Shown in pieces: positions 11,360 through 22,464 of a stretch of 64,000 nt of DNA. The notes under the pieces are model-generated. The model was given only the letters and a program-made list of their open reading frames with translations, was not told the origin of the DNA and did no database searches. The stretch lies in contig NW_004454178.1 in assembly GCF_000283155.1 (NCBI RefSeq), forward strand, positions 26,716,501 to 26,780,500, given 5' to 3'. Each line of letters begins with the position of its first letter. The stretch's first letter is position 1. This DNA comes from Ceratotherium simum simum (lineage: Eukaryota > Chordata > Mammalia > Perissodactyla > Rhinocerotidae). A program made the position numbers and the translations under genes.

Positions 11360-13740
11360 TAAGGGGCTAACCATATGGCTTTTTCCCAATAACCTACTTA
11401 TTTGCTGGCTTATGTAATGGATTTCCTTATATTGATCAATCTTTATATTCTTCAGATGAACCCTAATTGCTGTGCATTATGCTTTTAATGCTCTGATTCA
11501 TTCCCTTGGTTTGTACTTTTTACATTAATATTTCTGAAGGAGATTGTGCTAAAGTTTTTCTTTCTGCATATTCGGTTTGCTTCGTGTGTTACATCATGCC
11601 AATTGATAACAAGTAATTGGATGTTTCACTTTTCTCTATTCTCTGGGACAATTCAGGTAGCTTCAGAATGATGTGTTCCTTGAAGGCTAGATACACTTAT
11701 CCTTGTATTTCTTGCAGTTTCTGCTCTAAAGATTTTCATGTTATATTACTTGGCACAGAAAAAAAGTTGACAGATCTTCATTGTAGATGGTTCTTTTTTG
11801 TTTTGTTTTGTTTTTCTTGTCATGTTTCTTTTCCCACCATCCTTCTCCTCTTCTCTTCTTGAGTAACTTTGTTTAGATGCCTCTCTTGGAGTGGAATATT
11901 AGTAAGTTTGGGGTTTTAAGCCCAGAATCTTTTTTTCCCCTATTAATAGGTGAATTTTATCCATTTATATTTAATATGACAAATATTTTTTATGGTTCTG
12001 CCATCTTATTTTGTCTTTTTAAAGATTCTTTGTTTACTATAAGCTATATGATTCACGCTGCTTGATTGTGTGTTTTTGCACACATGCACATGTGTTTGTG
12101 TGTGCAATATTTCTAATAGCTTGAATGTTTATTGGCTGTTTATGGTCTAGTGGTTACTTATAACTTTTAGTAACCTAGTCAAACCTATACTTCCTGATGA
12201 AAAATGTTAGATAGTATCTAATCTCTCCCACCCCCACAGAATTTATTCTCTCACTTTTCTGTTAACTTTCCTCCCTCTCTTTAACCTCCCACTTTAGATT
12301 ATACTGCATCATTAATTTCTTGTGATATCTTTGTAAAGTTATATGAAATACTAAAATTTCTGGTACTTGGTCTATCAGTTTAAGTATTTAATTCCCCCTT
12401 CATCTCCTGATTTTGTTGTTAGATTATTATTTCTTCATTGGCAAATTTATAAAATGAATTATGCTCTGTAAATAAAATTCACATAGAAGTTTAGCTATAG
12501 TTCTGTATTTAAATTTATGGTATCACCAGTTTTGGTTTTTTTTTTGTGAGGAAGATCAGCCCTGAGCTAACATCCATGCCAATCCTCCTCTTTTTTTTTT
12601 TTGCTGAGGAAGACTGGCCCTGAGCTAACATCTGTGCAGATCTTCCTCTACTTTATGTGGGACACTGCCACAGCATGGCCTGACAAGCAGTGCATTGGTG
12701 CGTGCCCAGGATCCCAACCTGGGCCACCAGCGGCAGAGCGCATGCACTTAACCGCTACCCATGGGGCCGGCCCCTGGTATCACCAGTTTTTAATGACATC
12801 TTCCTTCATCTCTTGGCTGACCAGATGGCACGAAATTGTTTTCTCCAGTTGAGCTCCGGAGTGTCATTCCTGAAGTCTTTGGATGTTGGGAAATGTCTAT
12901 GTATTTTCTTGACATGTGAACAACAATCTGTGTGGCGGATGCTCTGCAGACATGGAGAAAACCTGAGGCTTGTTTGGCTTCTCCTCCTGTGGCAACGTTA
13001 CCTTTATTTTTCTTCTCTAGAGGCTCATAGGATTCTTTACTCATTCTTGAAACTCAGTCATTTTACTAGAATGTGTTTGTTGTGATTAAATTTTTCTTGG
13101 GACATGGTACGCCCCTTCAATGAGCAGATTCAGGTCTTCTTTCATTTCAGTTTTCTTCTATTATATCTGTGTGTCTTTAATTTTTTTGTTGCATTTGTTC
13201 TGTTCTCTTCTTTGGGAACATCAAGTTTGAGTACGTTATATCTTTTTTAAAATCTGTCTTCTAGATCTATTATTTTCTCTCTAATCATCTTAATATTTTT
13301 CTGTTGTATTTTGCTCTATCTTTTGTATTCTTGATTATTTTTTAGCAATATCTACTCTTCTTTTTTCTACTTCTCTTGTGGCTTTTATTTCTGTATATTT
13401 TTAAATTTCTCTTACATTTCTTTGAACCCTAGCAGTTTATTTTTTATCTCCTGTGATCTACCATTCTCAGTATCTCTGCTTTCAGTTCTTGTTTCAAAGA
13501 GATTGTTTTAAATTTTCTTCAACATCAGGGAGAATTTTTCACTTGAAATGTTTTATTCTCCTAGTACACTTTTCCTTTGGTTTGTGTTCCCCTTGCCTTG
13601 TGAAGACAATGTTCTTTATTTCCTACATTTTTCTGAGAATGTCTATAAAGGACACATGCACATCTTTGGATTTGTGTTTAGATTGGAATGAGGTCCTTTC
13701 TTTCAGCGAGCATCTTGCTGATGAATACTGGGGAAAATGA
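11360..13740 (-). mobile_element. LINE-1 derived AT-rich block, antisense, with nested ERE
   Basis: T-rich on the plus strand, with antisense L1M-type phrases: 'tccttgtatttcttgcagtt', 'aggtgaattttatccattta', 'tctagaggctcataggattc', 'gggacatggtacgccccttc', 'attattttctctctaatc'. All frames are heavily broken. A SINE interrupts it at 12534-12774. Exact subfamily, and whether this is one insertion or two, is unresolved. Confidence 0.65.
12534..12774 (-). mobile_element. ERE SINE with perfect 16-bp target-site duplication
   Basis: Plus-strand order is T-rich tail, 'gaggaagatcagccctgagc', a second related unit 'gaggaagactggccctgagc', then the reversed tRNA-like head ending 'atggggccggcccc'; the element therefore lies on the minus strand. 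The flanks are an exact duplication, 'tggtatcaccagtttt', at 12518-12533 and 12775-12790. This proves retroposition into the surrounding L1. Confidence 0.96.
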
Positions 13741-14027
13741 GCAGAGTAGCCGGGGCAGGGGGCAGCCTTATTTAAACATTATCTGAGAGCAAACTTTAGA
13801 AACAAGCTCTCCTGTAAACTGCACCTGAGCGCTTCTTCCTGCCCCTGCTCTGAGCATCTCTGGTTCCCCTTCAGAGTGGACAGGAGGGTCTGATCAGCTC
13901 ACGTGGCATCTTCTGCGTCTCAGACTTTGTGGGTGTACCTTAGCGTTTGTCTCTTCTGCTGGCTGATCAGTCATCAGTCTCTCCACCCAGCTGCACCAAT
14001 AGCCAGTTTCTTCCAAAATGACACTAA

Positions 14028-14200
14028 TTAAAGAACATTTATCCCAAGCTTGTTATGACCCAAACACTGTTCTGAATGCTTTGCATGATTATCTCATGTG
14101 GTCCTCTCCTCAACCCCACGAGGTAAGCACCATGTTTATACGTCCTTGATATTTGAGGAAACTGAGGCTGGGGGCTGAGCAAGCTGCCCGTAGACACAGC
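14028..14200 (-). repeat. MIR SINE fragment
   Basis: The plus strand reads as reversed MIR: 'aacactgttctgaatgcttt', then 'cctcaaccccacgaggtaag', then 'gaggaaactgaggctggggg'. Order and spacing fit the family. Confidence 0.7.
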
Positions 14201-14659
14201 CCTGGAGGCAGACCCAGTCCTTTCTTCCCACGTTTCTCTGCTAGCCTCTCACCACCCCCCCCACCACTACTGCTGGACCCTGGCTCCTCGCCTCCCTGCT
14301 GTCCACCCTCAGCTGCAACACCTTCCTTCCTTCCCCCTGACAGAGGCAGACACCAGTCCAAAGTCTGCCCACCCCCAGCCTTAAGTAACCCCGCCATCTG
14401 CAGATCTGACCCCCTGGATAAGTCATGGGCCAGAGGAAAGTGTCAATGTGTATTATCCAGTAGGAGGCTGGATCGTACGAAGCTCTCCATGGCTATTTCA
14501 ATTTGTCACTTGTCTCTCCTGTAGACGGCTAATGATCCATGGGTAGGAACCTGCCCGTGGCTTCTTGCATATGCACAGAAATTCCTTTCACGTGAAGTAT
14601 GAGTCAGTTGGATTCCTCTCTCCAGAGACCAGCAGTGGAAGGAGAAGCGGGATGTGGCT

Positions 14660-14790
14660 GAGACTCCTCACCCTGGACCAGGAAACAGGGCCGGGTTTGA
14701 GTTCTCCACGTGCCCTTCCCTGGGACGCTGTGGGTCAGCCACTTCACCGCCCTCTGTTCCAAATTCCTTAATGTGGTGCTGCTGAGGGTT
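14660..14790 (+). repeat. Possible MIR SINE fragment
   Basis: MIR-like sense order: 'gggtttgagttctcc', then 'gtgggtcagccacttcaccg' and 'ctctgttccaaattcct'. Diverged. Confidence 0.45.
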
Positions 14791-14814
14791 TAAATCAAAG
14801 CAGACATGTGTGAG

Positions 14815-15042
14815 ACAGGGCTTCAGACGACACAAAGCCCCATGTAAGTGTACAACAGGAAGATTCTAACCTGAACTGATGCAATTACCCCAAATGAAAT
14901 TAGCTGATGATGGCAGAGAGGAGCTATGGAATTTTAATAATCACCGTATTTCAGGTCTGTGGCTTTATGCTTTGCGTTAAAATGGCGTCAAATTATGATT
15001 AAAGAAGTCAAACATTTTAATTCACTAATATTGACGTAGGGT
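14815..15042. promoter_or_regulatory. AT-rich unique island, candidate conserved element
   Basis: Non-repetitive sequence with clustered homeodomain-like and similar cores: 'gatgcaattaccccaaatga', 'gaaattagctgatgatggca', 'aattatgattaaag', 'ttaattcactaatattg'. No known repeat is recognised. It lies directly against the ERE with the assembly gap. The enhancer role is inference. Confidence 0.35.
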
Positions 15043-15052
15043 TCACTGATTA

Positions 15053-15054
15053 TT

Positions 15055-15089
<35 letters not shown>

Positions 15090-15505
15090 TTTTTTGTGAG
15101 GAAGATCAGCCCTGAGCTAACATCCATGCTAATCCTCCTCTTTTTGCTNNNNNNNNNNNNNNNNNNNNNNNNNNNNNNNNNNNNNNNNNNNNNNNNNNNN
15201 NNNNNNNNNNNNNNNNNNNNNNNNNNNNNNNNNNNNNNNNNNNNNNNNTGCTAATCCTCCTCTTTTTGCTGAGGAAGACCGGCTCTGAGCTAACATCCAT
15301 TGCCAATCCTCCTCCTTTTTTTTTTCTGCCCCAAAGCCCCAGTGGATAGTTGTATGTCATAGTTGCACATCCTTCTAGTTGCTGAATGTGGGACGCGGCC
15401 TCAGCATGGCCAGAGAAACGGTGCGTCGGTGCGCGCCTGGGATCCGAACCCGGGCCGCCAGTGGCGGAGCGCGCGCACTTAACCGCCAAGCCACCGGGCC
15501 AGCCC
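15053..15505 (-). mobile_element. ERE SINE containing the assembly gap
   Basis: The plus strand shows an (ATTT)n-type tail (15053-15093), 'gaggaagatcagccctgagc', the 100-N gap, 'gaggaagaccggctctgagc', then 'aaagccccagtggatagttg' and the reversed head 'gggatccgaacccgggccgc' ... 'ccaccgggccagccc'. The flanks share 'tcactgatta' at 15043-15052 and 15506-15515. That duplication shows both sides of the gap belong to one insertion. Confidence 0.93.
15149..15248. other. Assembly gap, exactly 100 N
   Basis: 100 consecutive N. A round 100 usually stands for a gap of unknown size. The same 22 bases occur immediately before it (15127-15148) and immediately after it (15249-15270). Confidence 0.99.
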
Positions 15506-15669
15506 TCACTGATTAATTTAGATGCCTTATGTAGCAGACTCGAGGGCAAAATTCAATCTGTTTCTTCACCCTGTTTTCTTCTTTATGGTGTCTACGAAAA
15601 TAAGCAAGTGAGAGTGAGTCTACTTCAGGGTTCTGATGGCTTTCTCCTCTCCCGTGACCAACACAAGCC

Positions 15670-15890
15670 CTTTGTTCATTTTTTAGCGTCTCCATTCCAC
15701 CTGACTTCCAAGGCCTCCCTCAAACCCGCCTCCTCTGGACGCCCAAGGCTCTGGCTCTGGTTTGTGGTGTTCACCACAGTTAGTCTGGACCCAAGTTAGC
15801 AGATTCTGATGGAGCTGGAGGAACCTCTAGGGCAGGAACCACATCCGCGCATCTGTCTTCTGCACAGTGCTAAGCTCCGGGCTCTGTGTG
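15670..15890 (+). repeat. Probable L2 LINE 3' fragment
   Basis: L2-like order: an anticodon-free C/T-rich part, 'ctctagggcaggaaccacat', 'tgtcttctgcacagtgctaa'. This resembles the L2 3' phrase 'gagggcagggactgtgtctt ... cagtgcctggcac'. Diverged. Confidence 0.5.
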
Positions 15891-16714
15891 CGGGCAGGTG
15901 GTAACTTCATCCAAACCCTCCTTGGCCTGATTTTCTCTTTCTAACCAGATTATGTGGTTGGGTTCATCTTCATGATTCCCCATTGTTAGTATCTAAAGGC
16001 TAAATGAGGCTGATCTGGCAAACGTGTCCTCCCCAGCTGTTCCAGAATCGTGCTCCCGTGTCTTTGCCACATGGAAGCAGCCTGGCCCTGCACGATCTGG
16101 GCTGGGATGCTGGGCAGAAGAGCCTGGCACCCCTTCTGTCAAGCGTTCCTTTTCCTCATGACGCACAAGCCCATGGCGAGGTTCTGGTCACCTGTTTCCC
16201 TGCACAGGTGACTCAGAGGTCCTCCTTGAGCATGGGGCCTGCTCTTCCCGCTCACGAGCGCTGGCATCCTCACCAAGGTGGCTTCTCCTCCGCGCTCTTG
16301 GGAACAGGTGCTGTTGCTCGAACACTTGGCCTTGCACTGGAAACGCCTGTGGATTCCTAGGGCTGCCTCCCAGAGCACGTGACGGTCTTTCTGCCCCAGA
16401 GACAGCACTTCCGGTCGGGGGCTCTGCAGGCTGTGTCAGGCACGGCCCTGCTGAAGATGCAGCTCCGAGCCAAGAGCTCTCCATGCACTGTTTCCGGAGC
16501 ACTGGCCACCACCTTCGATTGGATCCTGGCATCTGTGACATGGCCACCGTGTGCCTCTTCTGGTGGAGGGTAAGCAACACGAGGACCAGGGGCGTTCGCC
16601 TGACTCCCTGGCTGTGACACTCCAGCCATCCTAGCACGAGCACTCGATGCCAGAGCCCCAGCCCCTCCTCCAGCTCTCGGGTGGAGGACGCAGCGCGGGG
16701 CAGCAGTGAGGCAG

Positions 16715-16855
16715 ACTTGGTGTCCAGGGTGCTGGGTTTGAGCTCTTGCTCCAGGGCTTGTCACAGTCCCTTTCCAAGTTCCGGATTCCTCCTTTGTGGA
16801 ACGGTGACAGTGATGCTGCCTCCAGGCTCCTGAGGCCGAATGAGAAAATATACCC
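16715..16855 (+). repeat. MIR SINE fragment
   Basis: MIR sense order: 'gctgggtttgagctcttgct', then 'gtcacagtccctttccaagt', then 'ttgtggaacggtgacagtga' and a 'gaggccgaatgagaaaata' end. Confidence 0.5.
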
Positions 16856-18084
16856 TAAGGGGCCTTGTAAACCCCAGGGGGTCACCTGCCATCCCTTCAA
16901 ATGATGCCCCCTTTCCTCACACCCCTGGGGAATGGGCCAGATGGTGGGGTTGCGGGGTGCCAGCTCTGCCCGTGTGCACTCGGGATCACCAGGTTCTTGA
17001 AACCCCAGGAGAGCCACGATGATGTGGTTTTCAATGTGCGAGACAGACAGGCAGAGACAGACACCATTCGTGACACACTCCAGCAAAATGTAGGTGCCTA
17101 CAACCGGAGACGCAGAAACTTCTCCCCCACACTAGTACACCACCCTTCCTTCACCTCCCCATCTCTTTTCCTCCCACCACTCTTGGGCTGGCCCTGGGGG
17201 AAAACGTCTTTCTTTGAAGGACAGCCAGGGGAGCCAGCTCTCTAAATTGCTCCAGCCAGGAGCATGGTGCTCTGGATGGTTGGGAACATCCCCCCCGTCC
17301 CCCACTCCGTGCACGGAGACATCATATCTTCGCTCCATCTGTTCCACTCTCCAGCCCTCTGCTCAGACGTGTTGAAGGAGGAATCTCTGGGGTGTGCTGG
17401 GAGTCATTCTCTCCTTCCTACCAAAGCCACTCCCTGCCACACACAGGCACCTCTAACCCACACAACAACACGGGAGGCGGGGGATTCCACCTGCACCCCT
17501 AAGGCTTTAGGCCCTGTGCACACAGAGTCCGTAGTCCTGAAAGATTTGGGCCCTACCTCCAGTTTTGGGGCTTCCACTGATGAGGGTGTTTCTTAGTGTC
17601 TGCCCTGTTTGGGGTGGCAGAGAAGGTGAGAGGCAAGCAGCCCTGGGGATGGGCGTGTGGTCTAATGACTGATGTCATTCCATCCGTCCAGCTAGCCAGG
17701 ATCTCTTCCACCAGGACAGAGCCCTTTACCAGCAACGGTCCCCCTCATAGGGAAGCAGTGAGCAGTGCCTGGCCAGGGCTTCTGGGGTCTTCTACGCGTG
17801 CTGGCTACTGGCTCATTCGTTTTGATATCTCCGGGACCTGGCAAGCTGTAGCAGAAAACCAAAGAAAGACTTGGGACAAATTTACAGGTGGGAGAAAAAA
17901 TTGACATCGAGAAAATTTTATTTATTAACTTTTTGAAATTTATTAACCTTTGTATCAATTTTGGCGAAGGTGGCCATCATTCAGTGTCAGCTGAGGGGAC
18001 ACTTACTCTGGCTATCAGGGCCCCAGGGTGCCACCACTAAGGAAATATAATCTTTCTCAGTGACTTCTTGCAGCGACAATCCAA

Positions 18085-18155
18085 CAGATGCTTGTTGGTG
18101 TCCCCATTGTGTAGATGAGGAAACAGATTCTGGGGATGCTGTTGGGTGGGTGTAC
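18085..18155 (-). repeat. Possible MIR SINE core
   Basis: 'ccattgtgtagatgaggaaa' followed by 'cagattctgggg' matches the reversed MIR core (ccattttacagatgaggaaa). Confidence 0.4.
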
Positions 18156-19147
18156 CAAGGGGGTTCCAACCCAGTCTTCTGATTGTGGTCCAATATCTCG
18201 GCTATAGAGGCTCCTCTCCCACCCCCTCCAGTCCCAGACACAGGACGGGGGGCCAGGTTTTCCAGGGTGCAGAAGAGTGGGTTTGAAGACAATCATGTAT
18301 CCATGGAGGTCCACGGAAACAGAACAATAGAGTTTGTTCAGAAGAGAGAGAATTTCTATTTTCTTTTGAATACAGTAAAAATAGCTTGTATGTTCCAAAA
18401 ACAGCACTGTCAATTACTGCTTAGGGCTCTTTGTCTTAAAAAAAAAACAGCCGTATTGTTGCCAGGTTGTTAAGACCCAAACGGTAGTCCTCCCACCCCC
18501 GTCACCAGGGTCACTGTTAACCTCTCTGTACAAAATGGGCTTGCTTCCCGGGCCTCCCTGGCAGCCAAGCCAGGCTGGGGGTTGTTTTTGCGTGTATTTC
18601 TGATGAAGATAATGGGATTGTTCCTAACGCTGGGACAGCTCTGGGAACAGCCCCTGCAGGGCTGGCAAGGGAGGGAGCTCCCCAGAGCTCAGCATTCTCT
18701 TCCCTCAGACCCCGGGCCCTGCCTTCCCTCCTTCCCCGCCATCAGGAGAAACAGAGCAGGCAGGAGCCTCTGTGGGTTCCGAGGCAGCTCCACGACTTGG
18801 GTGAAGAGCCTCTGCTGGGCCCCACACAGCCTGCCTTACTTGGTAACCACAGCCGCCGGCGTGCCCAGAGGGGCCTGCATGCTTGGGCGTTTTCCAGCAC
18901 TGGGTGTCTGTGGGGTTCAAGCCGCTTCTCACCAAACCCACCCAAGATGAGGCCACAGAAGAAGCTGTGGGATCGAGGTGGTTTCCCAGCACAGGAAAAA
19001 TCTGGTCATCGAGGTGTCAGCTTGCACGCCCTGCCCACAGGTGCACGTTGGGACCCGGGCATGAGTTGGCACAGCCCATGAGCTTAGGCAATTTCCTTAA
19101 GCCCTGAAGGTGGAGGAGGCAAGATAGGACAGTGCGGCTGTCTTCCA

Positions 19148-19310
19148 GCCTTCCACACATGCCCACACACATGCACACCTCCCCTACTCACACTCATGCA
19201 TGCTCCCTCACACGCTTGGCACACACGCATTCCCACACATGCTCACAATACTCATGCACCTGCTCATGCACACTCATGCTTGCACACACACACCAGCTCT
19301 CGCACACACT
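19148..19310. repeat. Degenerate CA-rich repeat (CACACATGC-like)
   Basis: Irregular repetition of 'cacacatgc', 'cactcatgc' and 'cacacacgc'. It generates the His/Thr-rich start of the 288-codon plus-strand frame beginning at 19200. Confidence 0.85.
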
Positions 19311-20538
19311 CCAAATATGGAGAGAACCTTGCTCAACACGGCAGCTCAGAAAAGTCCCCAGCTCCTGACAGCAGCGTGGGGCAGGGGCCAGGTGCCTGCT
19401 TATTGGGCAATTTTCTCTGTAGGTGGCGCGAACTCTGGCCATTGCCTGGGGGAAAAACAGTGTTTTGTGAGGAGGGGAAGCTCCCAACTCTTCAACAGCA
19501 CATGGAGCAAACCAGCCACAGCCAGGAGATGGCAAGGCCACGAGCAGTCACCCAGCACCGTCCCCATCCAACACCACAGCCTCAGAGCCTGGGGACAACG
19601 TTTGCCTGGGAGGGCAAAGCAACCCTGGAAATGGCTCCCCAATCCCGGCCTCTTGTCCGCTCCGGGATGCCAGTTGCAGACTCTGGGGGAGGCGACACCC
19701 ATTGAAATGCATGTCCTAACATGGATGCCACCCTCAAGGGGCCTCTGCCTAGAGCAGGCCCTCCGGGAAGACCCCCCAGTCCCCCAGAACCTCTCCAGCA
19801 ACTCACAGACGGCCCCAGGCACAAAGGAGTCTGGCCTGAGCACGGACTCAACAGGCTCCGGGTCCCAATGGGACGCGGGACCCCCTGGAGGTGGAAGGAC
19901 TCACGTTTCATCTGCCATTTACAACCCAGCAGATGAGTTGATTTGCCACGAGGGGAAGAAGAAGGTCTGGGGTCCACGTCCTCTGTGTGGGGACAGCAGT
20001 GGGGAGGAGGAGCCGCCTTGGGGTGAAGGAGGTCACCGAGGCGGGAAGCTTCCTTTGGTTCTCTAGGGGGCTGTCAGTGAGGATGGCTGTGGTCAGCTCT
20101 GTGGAGGAGACTAGCAGGTGGTGGACAGCGTCCACCGGGCCCCACAGGACACCCGGCAGCCCAGCCAGGAGAGGCAACGGAGCCTGCAATGAAGGGCCCT
20201 GGTCAAAGGCGGGGTAGGGATGGGAGAAAGTGAGCGGCAATAGCAGTGCCATCCTGGGAACTCAGAGGCAGAGCTGCAGCCTTGGCAGAGGGACGCCGGC
20301 GGGGACTGAGGCCGTTACAGAGAAGACGCCACTGCCAACCTGCCCACCGTGTAGAGGGGCCGGAGGGATAAATACTCTGCCTAGCCCTCCTGCCACCCTC
20401 AGAGCTCTGCCCTCTGTGCCACCCAGCCAGGTGCCAGGACATAAGGCAGTTCGGGCAGGCCAGCCTCAGGGAGCCAGGGCAGGGAGGCGTGGGCGGAGAG
20501 CGGGTCTGGAGGGGCAAGCGGTGAGGACGCGGTGCAGA

Positions 20539-20561
20539 GGGTGGGGGTCGGGGGTGGGGGG
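20539..20561 (+). other. G-quadruplex motif with loops of 1, 2 and 1
   Basis: Four guanine runs (20539-41, 20543-47, 20550-54, 20556-61) separated by t, tc and t. This fits the canonical G3+ N1-7 pattern with very short loops, which favour stable parallel quadruplexes. Confidence 0.85.
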
Positions 20562-21905
20562 CTTCTCTGAAGAAGTGACGCGAAAGAGGAGGATGAGGCA
20601 GCTGTGGAGGGCTGGCCAGGAGCCCTGCAGGGCTCAGCGAGTGAGCAGCTGCCGTTGCCCAGCAGAGGGGCGGGTAGCTGGAGGCAGGGCACAGAGTGGG
20701 AGAGGAGGGACGAGGGGAGAACCAGGGGCCGGTCACGCCACGCCGACCTCCTCCTGGCCTGCATCACCGGGAGCTGCGTTCCCAGGAGCCCTGCCCTGAT
20801 TTCTGGGTACGGGGCCGTGGGAAATACCGCGGCAGTTGGAAGATGGTGGAGATGCCAGAACGTTTCTCCTCCCTCTCCTGCGCCGTCTCTCACCTGACAG
20901 CCCCCCTCAGCGGTTCCAGCTTTGTTCACACATGGCATTGTGTGCAAGATGCCATGAAAATACCCGTGCATTTTTAGTCATTTCTTAGGAAAAGATGTTA
21001 TGTTTTGGAGCATTTCATTTGCAGAAACCATCGAAATTAAGCTGTCGGATATTTACTAAAAAGAAACAAAACATGGACTTCTATGGGCAATAAGCCATGC
21101 CCCCTTTGCATCACAGTGAGGGCAGCACCCCGTCCTAGATTCTTGGGAATACTCACCAAGGACCTATGTCAGCCAGAAGGAACACAAGTGACCACGGCCA
21201 GTAGGGCCAAGCCGTGGCCGGAGCACACGTCCGCTCTGCCCACAGGTGCGTGCATGCTGGACCACTGGACACAGGGACAAAAGTGCTCCATTGGAGGCTG
21301 GGATCCTTTGTAAGAGACCCCAAGCGTGACAGGAGAGGCTCAAACAGAACTAACACGTACGGACGCTCACTGTGCGTTAGCAATGACAAGAACGTGTGCT
21401 TACTCATCTCAAAATAAATAGTCGTATGAAAATGTGGGAGAGAATGGCAGGAGCAGACATTGCCAATGTTTATGCAAAAACAAAAGGACAGAAGCAGTTG
21501 GCTCTGAAAGATGCCCCTGTTTCCAGCTTAGACTTGCAATGTCCTCAGCACTGACACGCAAGGTCTGGTGTGTGGATCTCTGGGGACCCCTAGGACTCCC
21601 TTTCGAGAGGCATGGCAACAACTATTTCCATAATCATTCTCAGAAGCTGTTTCTCTTTTTGCGTTCGTGGTGTGAAAGTGACAATGGCCAAGCGTCTTAG
21701 TCCGAATCAAGGCAGTGCCCGAAACAGCATGGAGAGTCCCTGGATTTGTCACCCTCACGCACACATTTTTAAAAAAATGCCAGTTTTATTTAAAGATGTC
21801 CTGATATACAGTAAAAATCATAGTTTTATTTAATCTTGACGTCTCTTTAACAGTCCACACATAACAGGCCACACTTTAACAGCGTGACAAAATGGGGAGG
21901 ATGCC

Positions 21906-22160
21906 ATGCACCCGGCCCCGTGGCCAAGTGGTTAAAGTTCCACGCGCTCTGCTTTGGCGGCCCGCATTTGCGTGTTTGGATCCCAGGTGCAGACCTACTC
22001 CACTCGCCAGCCATGCTGTGGCGCTGTCCCACATACAAAAAAAAAAAACAGAGGCAGATTGGCACAGATGCTAGCTCAGGGCTGATATTCCTCAAGAGAA
22101 AAAAGAGGAGGATTGGCAACGGATGTGAGCTCGGGGAGAATCTTCCTCAGGAAAAAAAAA
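21906..22160 (+). mobile_element. ERE SINE
   Basis: Head 'cccggccccgtggccaagtg' and 'gtttggatcccaggtgcaga', then 'tgctgtggcgctgtcccaca', an A-run, 'gctagctcagggctgatatt' and a final A-rich tail. The flanks 'aatggggaggatgcc' (21891-21905) and 'aatagggaggctgcc' (22161-22175) match at 13 of 15 bases, an aged target-site duplication. Confidence 0.92.
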
Positions 22161-22464
22161 AATAGGGAGGCTGCCTGGCTCCTGGGCTGCACATGGAAGC
22201 TTGTGACCGCCTGGAGGTCGCTTCACTGAGCCATGTGTGCGTGGTTTTCACAGACACAATTTTTACATGAAAGAACAAATGATACACAACTATGGGTGTT
22301 CCACCTTGGGTGTCTGGCAGATATTTTCTCAAAAATAAATGAAGTGAGCCTGTTCCTTAACAAAAACAACTGAGTGTTTGCTGTCAGTGATCAAATTCAA
22401 GCTTTTCCAAACGAGAGTTAGAATTTTGGGAAATAGGTATCCCCACCATGAGCCCGATGGCCCG
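22161..22464. other. Short unassigned stretch between ERE and hAT fragment
   Basis: No repeat family or gene recognised with confidence; the right part may belong to the hAT fragment that follows. Confidence 0.4.

Larger units (their letters stand above)
13741..14814. other. Unique stretch with MIR remnants
   Basis: No gene seen. Two MIR-type remnants are listed separately. A C-rich patch lies at about 14249-14260. The 123- and 95-codon frames on opposite strands near 14110-14520 cover the same bases and look like chance frames in GC-rich DNA. Confidence 0.55.
15516..21890. other. Long mostly unique, GC-rich stretch, no supported gene
   Basis: Apart from listed L2, MIR and tandem-repeat pieces I see no mobile element. 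Many overlapping open frames exist on both strands, the longest 288 codons at 19200-20066 (+). They start or end in repeats, are proline/glycine-rich translations of GC-rich DNA, and compete with equally long frames on the other strand. An AT-rich unique patch lies at 20915-21080. Confidence 0.5.

Noticed and set aside
19200..20066. Longest open frame, 288 codons on the plus strand
   Set aside because: It begins inside a CA-rich degenerate repeat, contains no recognisable domain, and overlaps long frames on the minus strand (to 147 codons). GC-rich DNA has few stops by chance.
20203..20971. Overlapping 177-, 189- and 190-codon frames on both strands
   Set aside because: They are mutually exclusive on the same GC-rich bases, with no domain, splice context or conserved motif that I can see.
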